DNA of 64,000 nucleotides from Owenia fusiformis (Eukaryota > Annelida > Polychaeta > Sabellida > Oweniidae): contig CAIIXF020000012.1 in the NCBI GenBank assembly GCA_903813345.2, positions 11,578,932 to 11,642,931 of the forward strand, given 5' to 3'. The first letter of the stretch is position 1; each line of letters begins with the position of its first letter. The position numbers were made by a program, and so were the translations under genes. The notes under the pieces were generated by a model, which worked only from the letters and a program-made list of their open reading frames with translations, did not search any database and had not been told where the DNA came from. This document shows, piece after piece, positions 49,901 to 61,900 of the stretch.

Positions 49901-52900
49901 GGAATTGCATGCGCAAGCAGCACCCCAGAGCTATCCAAAAACACAATGAACATCACCTTGCCGTCATTTTTGGTCAGTTTTGCCAGGGTTGAAATGGGAG
50001 TAGGTGAGTTCTTAGTTCTCCAACCACTTGATGCTCTCTTCCCAAGGGGCTCATAATAGCTGACGTACACCTCGTCGCATGTGATAATTCGTTGAAGAAA
50101 ACTATCCCCTTCATCTTGGTATCGTCTTAGAAATTCTTGGGAAACCTCAACTCTGCGGGCTCTCTGGTCACTAGTTAACTCCTTTGGCACCCATTTAGCA
50201 CACATGAGGTTCATTTTAAGCTTCTCTTTCAGAATGAAGTGTGTTCTACCTATACTAATGTTCACATTCTCACTAAGTTCCCGTACAGAGATGCGGCGAT
50301 CATCATCTAGAACTGTCTTAACTCTTTCAACAGCCTTTGGGTTGGTGACTTTTACCGGTCTGCCAGTCCGTTTTTCATCCATCACAGATTTTCTTCCCTC
50401 TGAACCAAACCTTTGATACCATTGGTATATGGTAGGTGTGCTCATTAACTCCTTTCCATAAATATCTTGAACTGCTTTTATTGTTTCTCCTCTTGATTTC
50501 TTGGATAACACACAAAATCTTATCACACTACGGATTTGAATTTGAATTTCATCTTGACTTTTCACAAGACCACAGTCAGCTGCCATCTTGGGTCTCTCTA
50601 TTGAAACCTTTTCTGTGATGTCATACCTTTTTATGTGATGTCACAGTAATAACTATACTCAGAAAAGTTGCATCTTTCACACTGATGTCAAAACCTGTTT
50701 CTATGGTTGCAAATCTTTCAGATAAAACATATGACATTTCAAGATGAAATCTAACTACATCCATGGATTTTACGATCAAATAAAGTTGCCCCGCCTACCG
50801 ATTTTTGACGTTACTATAGCAACCGCCATTTCCACAACCATTAGAATTAATACATAATCTTTGCAGAGTTGTTACACAGATACATTCTGCATCGTCTGTG
50901 AAATTTTCATGGAAAAATATAAAAAACTCTTAAAATGAGAGCAAAATTATGAGAACTTATTGAACGACCTGGTAATAACTCATTTTCTATGTGTATTCAA
51001 ACACTTCTTGGTTAAAAACCATTTGGCACTTGTGCTTATATTCTGGTACTTACTTTTGAAATGACATCAGATTCCAATATTTTTCCCTCATAAGTAAGCT
51101 TGGTTTCACAAGTGAAGACTGAGTATATGAACTGTTGGCTTCTTAATTGGCTGTAGCATGTATCAAATATGATGGCCCCAATTGTCATATCCTTGGTAAT
51201 ATCTACAGTAAAAGAATATCAGTAATAAACTATTGATAGTGGCAATACATTTTGCAAACATATGATGTCTACTTTGCATTTTCTGTATTAATTGGTGTTT
51301 GACTTGCAAAGCCTGCACCCTCAAGTAATTTTTGGTTACCATTTTGAAATTAGGTCATGATATGTATTGTCAGAAACCACATTCCATACACTCTAAGGGT
51401 TTAAAAGATACATAATGCGAGTTTTCTACTTTTTATTTTAACTTTTTACCTTTGAATATTCCTGTACGAGGTTGTCTATTGACTTGTTCTAGTGCAAACA
51501 AAAAAGCTTCGACAAGGTCGACTCCTGCTCCCCATCGGACTGCTCCACAAGTGAATGGTTTATCCCCTTGCACATGGACAGGGAACCCAGCCATAATCAA
51601 AATATCACCTGCAATTTTACAAAAACAAGTATTTAATGCTGTTTTACATGCACTCATTTTTATATGCTGTAACACTGCCTTGTAACCTCAGTGAAAGGCT
51701 TATAGAACCCATTGAACCCCCCTCATTGAATCCTTGCACTTCTCCAATTTTTTTAGGCGGAATGTTCTATTTGCTTATCCAATTCAACTAAGCTGAAAGC
51801 ATTCTTGAGTCTCTTGTTTAGCATAATGAACCTATATTAATGAATCTTACAATAGCTAAAATTACTTAAATGAAAGATGACCATTTAAAAGGAATATAAA
51901 ACCTTCAATGTAAATCACTGGAAACTTGTCTCTTTCTTCAATCTGTTGGATACAAGTTATGCACTTTTCTGGGCAAGTTGAAGTGTATTTTGTCACATCT
52001 GTAACTCCAGCATCAAGATAGAACTTCATTTTCGTAAGGTTAATATCCAGTGCGCCATTTTCATATTTACCAACCTTAAAAAACATCCAATCCATGAAAG
52101 TGACTCCACTGTCAAATAGCACTACAAAAGAAACAGCTGATCTAATTGTTTTTAATTAAATATTTTACCATTTGCAGGTTATTGTTGAAGTTAATTATTA
52201 GCTTATTATTGACTTTATTTACCCGTTCAAGGCAGTGTTGTGTTCCATAATGCCCACACCTCTTGTAGTTATGTACCAAGTACTGAGGCACGCTTTTATC
52301 AGGCAGGATGTCCCCTGTAGTTGCATTAAATTGTATATTTCTTTTATTCAGATACTTTTTGGGATGAAATGTCATTTTGTTGGTGTAGCTAATGTTAATC
52401 TTTTTGATTATGTTTGTCATGTTGCTTAATATCATCTTGTTGTTCAACAGCTCGGTGCATACTCCATTTGGTTTTTTGCAGACCTTTTGTCGAACAATTT
52501 TCAATGCTTCCGTCAAAGTGACAGCTATGTGTATCACACTCTCAGTGTAACCTGATTGAGAGAATTTACGCTCAACTTCCTCTCTAGTGATTTCATCACA
52601 GTTGCGACTATAGTGCTTGAATGGCAATTCAGAAATCAAAGGATGTGTTGGGATAGTGCATTCGTACTGTAACATAAACACCTCTTCTATCCAGGGGTCA
52701 GTGGCAGACAAAGTAGACACCATGCTACTATTAGAAAACATATCTACCCAGAAGTCTTTGAACTCCTCAACCTCATCTATATATGGACTTATAGTGATTG
52801 CACCCTCTGCAATATTTGCATAATCAACGAGAACATTACTGTTAATTCCTACTGAATCTGGTAGAATAAACTGAAGTTGATCACTTAAGTGACCAAGGTT

Positions 52901-55900
52901 TTGCTCCATTAATCCTTTTACTCCTATGAAGACTTCTTCTACTGTGCTGGCCTGCCCAAAACACACCACACCCATAATGCCACTGGTGGCTATCGTACCT
53001 ACAATATCCTTCATAATCTTTGATAGTTTGGCTACTTCATTATGGCTTGTTTTGATCATATGTGCTTGAATGATGCATATGTTCTTTTCAAGTGCTTGTT
53101 TCTTGATTTCCTCGTATCCTTCTCGGCCATAGGTGTCATCTGAGTAGATTACAGAGATGACACTCCACTTAAGGTTGGTTATAACATCAATAATGACCTA
53201 CAAAAACAATAAACCAATTTAGAAATCCATACACTGTACTGTATATAATAAGCAATAGTTGCTGCGATATTTATTGCATATTGTGTCAAAATAAAAAAGT
53301 TATACTTGTAACCAATATAAAAATATCATAATCATAACAATTTATCAGTAAACTCTAACAGCTTGCTATACAGATGGTTAAGAGATTTTTGCAACTTGAC
53401 TCAAAGTGAGGCCGACAGTAATAATAGCCAACCAGTGGTTTAGAAATTTTGATTTGAATCATTCAAATCATGCCATTTTGCTTCCTAAATGTGGTCGCTT
53501 CTGCAGGTATAAATTTCTTGAAAAAATTCATGTACTACATAAGTAAAACCCTTCTCCCTTGTCATTCAAATATATATTTGTTAATTATGTGTTCATTAGA
53601 TGATTGTTAGACGCTTTTAGGGTACTTCCTCAGAAATGTACTAAGCAATCTAATCAGACCAATGCAATAGAGTAGATAGTTAAACAAGTTAAACCTAGTC
53701 TGAGCCTTATTTCTTATCTGACATATCTTGTGGCCTGCCCTAGGTTTAACATCCGTGCCTATTTGGCCCTTGATGCCAAAAAATGACTGGTGGCCTATGG
53801 CAGTGCATGGAATTCAATGCGCGTTTAATTAATAACTGATAGTGAGAATTTGGAACCAATGAAAGCATAGCACAGAAGTTAAACCCAATCACGGCAACAA
53901 GAACATTCAGATTAATAAATAAAAGCTGTGGTATTGGGTTTAACTTGTTGAACTATAGAGTAGATAGACTGACTCCCAATATGAATGAAGTGTCCCATAG
54001 TCTTGTGGCTTTTGAATTGTGATAAAGATTTGTAAAAGGTGACTGGAGATTGGTGTTAGATATTCTGTGTATGTTATATCATTGTTTGGTATATTGAGAA
54101 TTTTAATTCCTTATAGCCTTTGAGACTCCAGGATATATTTTGCAAACTGTGTCTCTATGTATTACTTTGGTCTTTCTTTTTTTATATGAGCTTAGCATAT
54201 AAATACATGTATTCATGGATTTCTATGGTATGTATAAGCAGACACAACATACCTTGACTTGCTCTGTGTCTGGTAGGGTTACCCTGAAGACATTTTGAAG
54301 GCCACTAATGGATGCTGCAGTACTGGAATGTGTAAGAATTGGTGCACCAGAGTCTTTCAAAGCTTCTGCTACAAACACTGTAGATTCACTTATACCTGGG
54401 CCAACTATGCCTATAATTGGAAAATGTAATGGACAACTATGCCTAGAATCACACAAAATGTTTTGTGAAATATGTCATAAGAAAGAGGCCAACTGTGCCT
54501 ACGGTTATACATATGTTCTGTTAAATATGCCTTTAGGGGGCCATTTACTATGCATACAATTATATAAATGTTTTGTAAAATATGCTATAAGGGGCCAACT
54601 ATGCTAACACATATACAAATCTTTTAAAAAATATGCCATAAGGGGTCAATTAGGCCTTCAATCATGAAACTTGGCTGTGAAATATTACATAAAGGACCAA
54701 CTATGCCTACATTTTTACAACTATTCCTTGTCATTTTTCAAGATTTATACAATTTTTAAAAACGGTATAAACTAACATATTGTTACTGAGAAGAAAAAAC
54801 AGGAAAAACAGGCTTTGACATGCTATCCATTTCAGGGTTGCCAAACACTTGGAAGCGTCTTAGTTTACCTGCTAAAAATGCATTATCTTGATCCACTTGG
54901 CAATAAGCATCATCTGGTGTGTTGTACATCTCAGGCAGAAGGTCTAGGGCATGTTTCACTGCTGCTTCTCTGTATCCACAGGTGTCAAACACCTTTATAC
55001 CTATAGACAAACAAACATACAATGCACAGTCATTAAATAACTATATACAACTACAATATACAACTACCTCTACTTGTATATAACTCAATGATTGAATAAT
55101 TCCCTAAGACATCATCAGGTGTAAGACAACCATGGTTTGGGATATTGACGGTTTACTTTCCTAATTGTTGTGCCTTTCTATTCACCTTTCCCCAAAGTCC
55201 AAAGTGTACTCATTTGACCGCTTCGCTGATAGGACAATGAAAATCAATGACGTCAAAGCAGGGCACATTTCGCGCCAAAACTTCAATTAGTATTAGATCG
55301 CCGATTGAGTGAAATAGATCTCATTATAAAATGATAACAAAACTCAGTGAAATATATTTTTCTGACTATTTTGTCTTAAGCTGTGTCTTAAATACACCAT
55401 CCGGTAAATCAAACCATAGAAATAATTGTGATACGAGTGCTCATCTTTGAACAAAGTGAATCCAACTACGCAAACCAGATTGACAATCATTCAAACAATA
55501 ATATACATTTATCATGATTATTCAATTAAATAGTTCATTATGTTTCTAATAAAAAGTATATGAGGAACAGTTTTAAATGTCAGTGTCCACTTGCATTTTT
55601 CTCATCGGGTTGACCCAATAATTTGCGATTGCTCATGGTCAAATTATATATTGAAGTAACTAATATTCATCATACTCTAGTCGTTTGCATTTTAATTGCA
55701 ATTCAAAGCTTAATTACAGGCCCGTAGTCAAAAGGTTACCCCTTAGTAAAACCGCTCCCCAAAGTAAATCCTGACTACGGGCTTGAATTGCCGGAGTTTC
55801 TCTCTTGTAGGTCTACGTCCAAAAATATCCTGATAGTTCTCTTAAAGATCGATATTTATAAGAACGCCCATGGGCTTTTCAAGAGATAAATCTCTTGAAA

Positions 55901-58900
55901 TAGACGATCGTGGGTAAAACAAGCAACTCTGGTACCTTGTCTCAAAGCATACATGAACGACTTTAACATTGTTCAGTGAAATTAGTCATCACTCTTGTAA
56001 CCATTGTCAAATTCTTTGGCAGACATAAAAGTAACATTGTCATGTGGTACAATAGCTGGCTGAACGTAAGCGATAATAACGCACCGTTGGCCCAGATTTG
56101 AGAGTCGAATACTTTTTCTTCAAGGTTAAGCCGTATCCCCTTCTTCACCCCATGAGAAAATATTACACGAACTTAAGATTACCATGAGATGTTGACATTT
56201 TGACAGTCAAGAACTAAACATGGGGTTTTGTACAGTCAGCTCAATTTGAAAATGTACAGGAAACATTGGACTCTTCACATTAATATTTCTCTATTCATTT
56301 GATTTCCCAGAACAATATAAAGAAGGGGGAATATAGACGTGAGTATAATTAATTCAATTCCATGACATTTATCATAAATATTATTACTATTCAACATAAT
56401 TTGACAATAAAAGTAACCCGTTTCCGTCACGATTCACATTGACTCCTAATGTGTTTAGATTTTCCCGCAAAAATCTGCCCTACTCTGACGTCAGAGATTT
56501 CAGATTTACTAATTATAATATTCATGAGCTGACTTAGGGGAAAGGTGAATAGATTTGTCTTATACATGGAGAGTTGTGTTACACCCTTGGTGTTCTTTTA
56601 TATTGTTATAGTCTCTAATTTTTGTGACTGGTGTTTGGTGGTCAGAGTTCCAAAACATTTCTGCCAATAACTTTTACCATGGCAACAATTTTCAGCATGT
56701 ATTATATATATATGTTATAATAAAGAGCATATTCACCTATGTTTATTCCATCTAAATAATTGTTGTCATTCATGTGTTGAAATGTCCATCTGAGAGCAGC
56801 TAGATACATGTAACTCTGGATTGTGATTGGTCCACATTCCTTAATGTTTCTCCCATTATCGTGAATGTCCATCAACACTCCTGTAGCATAAAAAAATTTC
56901 TTATATTTTATTTTTAAATGTACATGTATACCCTCTGGTCCAAAATAAGTTGCAGCGGTGATTTGTGGGGTCACAATGGTTACTGATATCTAGATTTTTC
57001 AATATTTCATATATTTATTCCAAATTCTACACACATCTGCGTTACATATTGACATGTTAGTACATACAAAAGTAGACCCTTGTGACAACAAGTTGACAAA
57101 GTCCCACTGAATTCCCACAAGTCCGACAAATCACCATCATGTTTCATTGTACCTTATTTTATTCACTTCATGATGTCCTGTTTCTACAAAATGAGCTTGT
57201 CTAAGTACAGTGACATCATTCAGTTTTTTTTTTTGAATTAAACATTTTTAAAAAGTTGGCATGTATACATAACATGTAAAAGTATATATGGGATTGAACC
57301 AACTAATTCTTTTAAATGAAGAAAAGATGTTAAGCACAGATAAGAAAATATTATTTTGTAGTTTATACTACCCTTTTCAGAATTTCATTTTCTTGACTAT
57401 TAGTAATTAGTAATTATAGCAATTATTCTACTAGTAATTATAACTTTTTCTCATGGATTTTTGGATTGTAATTTTGAACAAGAGATAAAATTGATACACT
57501 TTACAAAATTAGTACATGTTTATATTTAGGTTGGCATAATAAATATCACTGAATGAACATTTGTCAAGAACAAGGTTAATTTGATTTTTATTCATCTATT
57601 GAAGAACAGTGTACCATAGTATAGGCATTAAGTTTTACTAGGTACATGGGATACACACACATAGACCAGTTTAAGTGTGATATTTATACATTTTTCATGT
57701 TTCTTGGGCTGATATTATATATTTTGCTGTTTGTATTTAATAAAGACACCTTTGAAAATAATATGAGATTAAATTGACTGAAATATTAAAGGTGGGATCA
57801 GACATAAAGAGCAATTTTGGTGAAAATTTTCTCTTATATAATAATCTTTTTCGCTTATATCTCTTGTCATGTATACATTTTCTATATTACACACACATAG
57901 ACCAGTTTAAGTGTGATATTTATACATTTTTCATGTTTCTTGGGCTGATATTATATATTTTGCAGTTTGTATTTAATAAAGACACCTTTGAAAATAATAT
58001 GAGATTAAATTGACTGAAATATTAAAGGTGGGATCAGACATAAAGAGCAATTTTGGTGAAAATTTTCTCTTATATAATAATCTTTTTCACTTATATCTCT
58101 TGTCATGTATACATTTTCTATATTTTTAAAAACGTCATGCCTTATTTAAGGAAATACAGCATTTAAAAAGGCCAATATGGGATGTATAGACAAACCAGAA
58201 TAGTAGAACTTTTGACATAATTTTCACAGATTCACTTATACTTACCCACAATGGCATAGGTTTTGTCTTGATCAACTGGTGTTGTGATATTTTTGTTTGC
58301 ACAATACATTCTGAATGTACAATCCATGCTTTCTAGGTGCATCACATAAATCACCATTAGCACAAGTTCTTTATACTTTAACATATTGAAACCCTTGTTT
58401 ATATTTGTATATATCACTTCATTTCATTTCTCAGTATTCCCATTATAAAGTTTTTAACAAATGTTATTTAAGTCAATTATTTATTCCTAGCCTAGATGCA
58501 GCATCACATATCCTGTCTTATATTGATGGCCTTTCACAACTGTTTACATGTTTAAATGCTTGTTTTGTGTGATTTTGAATATTATATGAGGAAATTGACT
58601 TCACCAGCTTTGTACATCTATTGAATATTGTGAAATTGGTTTTCCAGTTTTAAGTATATTATTTTACATCCTGGTTATACTTTTCAGTTTTTATCACACT
58701 GAAAAAGTGCTATATATATTGCCATCATCTTGTGCTGATTGGCATGCATGTGTGCACCACATAAATCAATATTCGAGTAAAACTGCTTACATGTTGAACT
58801 TTAACTTTTTAGAGATGCAAGAACAGGCTTGTGCCAAGATTTGATTAGTTTTAAGGCATGCTGAGTAAATAACTTGGTGACCATTTTGAATTTTCCCATT

Positions 58901-61900
58901 AATCTTTTCATCAAAATTCAAAAAAAACACTATTTAATTCAACTTGAAGATTTTTCAGATGAAATGATAGACAAGTGGAAAGATCTGATTAAGTTTATGG
59001 CTAAATTACATGGCCATAATTTTGAATCTTTTGTTAAATCAACCATTATGAACTTGCTTCAAATTGCTGATTACCTTTATTTAAATCATCTTAAAGTTTT
59101 CAGTAGCTCAAATATGACCTTTGATTTGGCCTTTGGTTGAGCTACAGTGACCTTTCGAAAGGTCTAAAAAGTTGATTCTTGGTTTCAAATTTATGTCAGC
59201 TTAATTACAGTGTATACTTAGTTCTTAAAGGTGAAATTTTCAAGGTCAGAGGTCAACATTATTAAACTAGGTCACAAACGATACTATATAAGTTTCTCAA
59301 AGTTCTCAAAGACTACAAATCAGTTCAAAATTCAGAAATCAAAATTCCAGAAAAACGCTAACCTGTTCAACTTGAAATTGTGCCAAAATCTGATTAGGTT
59401 TTGGACAACTTGGTAAATAACATTGTGACCTTTTTCTTTTCAAAATGCAATATTTATCACTGGGTCTTGTTCAAACTTTTTTTGAGAGTTTCTTGTGAGT
59501 AAATATTTATGTTACCGCTGAGTTCAAAAATAGTGCTAACTTAATACTTATTTGAATGATTCACACTTGAAATACAGATATTAAATGAAAGCTGACATTG
59601 ATGTCACCCTACATTGATGTCACCCTACACACAACCATGAGATAATTGAAATAAAGATTAGAAATAAAAAATCATGGCGAGGCAAATTGATACAAATAAT
59701 AATCCATATATCTCAACATCAAACTGACAGATCTTAGTCATAAAATTCCGATGTATAACGTGTATATTGGTAGTGCATGCATGAGAACTTCCCCATACTT
59801 TTATAAAACTAAATTGTTTCTTGTTTTTTGAAAAACAGAACTATTTATAATTGCTGTGGTTTATGAATTGAAACATTATAAATTGCTATAAAGGTGATCG
59901 CATTAGATGATTGAGTAGACAGAACTACAATTGAATAATGGTAATAACTTTGTAAATATCTAAGCATAAGCTCCAAAGGGAGGAGACTAAAACCCTTAAA
60001 GAAACCCAGCAAGAAAAGCAAACTCTTAGTTAAAACCTGTTGTAAGAAAAATAGACCCTATATATCCCAAAACCATGATCTAACGTGAAAAGAAATGGTG
60101 TCTAACACCCCCCCCCCCTTCCACCCAAACAAGAGTCAATCCAGGACCAGAACACCAATGGACATTTCATTCATACTGAAGTTATTACAATACATGTTGG
60201 AAAGAAAATGTAAAAATTGATTGCCAATACTCATAACATCAAAAATAGTTGTAGATACTAGTACTCATAAATGATAGAGCATTTCGTTTCAAATGATGTG
60301 GGATAGATGTAACCCAGTCTTGAAGTTCAAAGAAATAGTCAGCAGTCCATGACACACTTAAGAATTATAACAGTAAAATGTTTAATAGAACACAGTTCAA
60401 TTTACTCAGTACTGAAATTCTAAGTATTCACCATTTAAAGAAATGAAACTTCTATTCTTTGAAAATGTGAAAGTTCCTTCAACTCCAGTTGTCAGTTGAT
60501 ATCGTATAAGGAAGTGCAATGAAAAATATTGTTTACTCGTCATGATTTTCAACTGCTGTGTTATACTTTATGCCTTATTTTCAACCTGAATATGGTTACT
60601 GGCGCAGATTGTTTAAAACTGTTCAATTCTTTTCTTTCCTGTTTATGACCATCTTGGATTTCCAAGGTATGATGGAATATCAGGCTGATATTTCTGCCCA
60701 AAACCCTATTGATATGTCATAGATTGAGGATTCTGATGAATGATATATCATCTTATCCAGCCTACATTATGCTAATTCTTATGTATAAGGTAAATAAAAG
60801 CTGATCAGTCAACCTCATTAGTCAATAGTTAAGGGCCATTAACTATGGTTTAAAAGGAGTCTGACCTATGAGATCCTAGAGTAAAACAAACAAATCATCT
60901 GATCATCTGGTTTTAACATGCACCAATCAGATGGTTTGTTTGTTTTTCGGATAGAAAATACCTGATACCTGTGTGATAGAAAATCAAACTGGGAAACGAG
61001 TATGGTTTATGACATAGAAGGTGATCAAGTAATGACTCTAGGTCTCCTTAGGAATCTACATAGTGTCATTACTTAGTGATCACCCTTCTTATGTGGATTG
61101 TTTTTTGCAGTTATTTTCTTGTAATATTCTAAAAACAATAACTGTAAAAGTATCACTGTCATGCTCAGTATGACCCATCTCCAAATAACTATAGTCTTAC
61201 AAAATTGTGTTCAATTGATCAAAACTCAAATTCTTACCGAGATGTAACATATTTGCTCTATATTCCAATTATGAATCACAAAGAAAGACTGATGGAAAAT
61301 GCATATTATGTAAAGATAATGTAGATGACTCTATCCAACACAGACATGTTCTTTCTTTAACAAAGAAAGAACACACTTCTATTGTAAGTTACTAGACACA
61401 TGCAATGAGAATGTGTTAAATTATTTTATATCCTATACTTCGGAAATGAACTCTATTTAATGTTAGGTGATGATGTTCTTAGTCAATGGGGGCATGATCA
61501 ATTTTATATTGTAGATGGACTGGTAAAACCGTTTTTAACAAAGATTTTTAAACCTGACTTATAAGAACTATTTTAGATATTTTAATGATCATGAATGTAT
61601 TTAGGCTGGAGACGCACCTAAATATTTTTAGTGTACCACTGATATAAAAGTGTAGGTCTAAATAATAAATGAATAAATAAATAGGGCGCTGATTTCTACA
61701 AGGAGCCTTGGAATTTTATTCGTCCATGTTTTCAATAAAAATTCACATTTGCATATGTGTTTCAAATGTAGCTTTAATGTGCTTTTGAGAGTTGAAATGT
61801 TAGGTATTTATGATCAGAAAAAATCACGGTAGTTGTAAATTTTCAAATGAAACTATTTTCCCAAGTGTAGACATTAACGCAGGGATGAGCTGTAATGTGA

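Noticed and set aside
22670-58384. Calling the pair metabotropic glutamate or calcium-sensing GPCRs
   Set aside because: Only one TM helix follows, then a short tail with a stop. No 7TM exons are found before the 3' flank.
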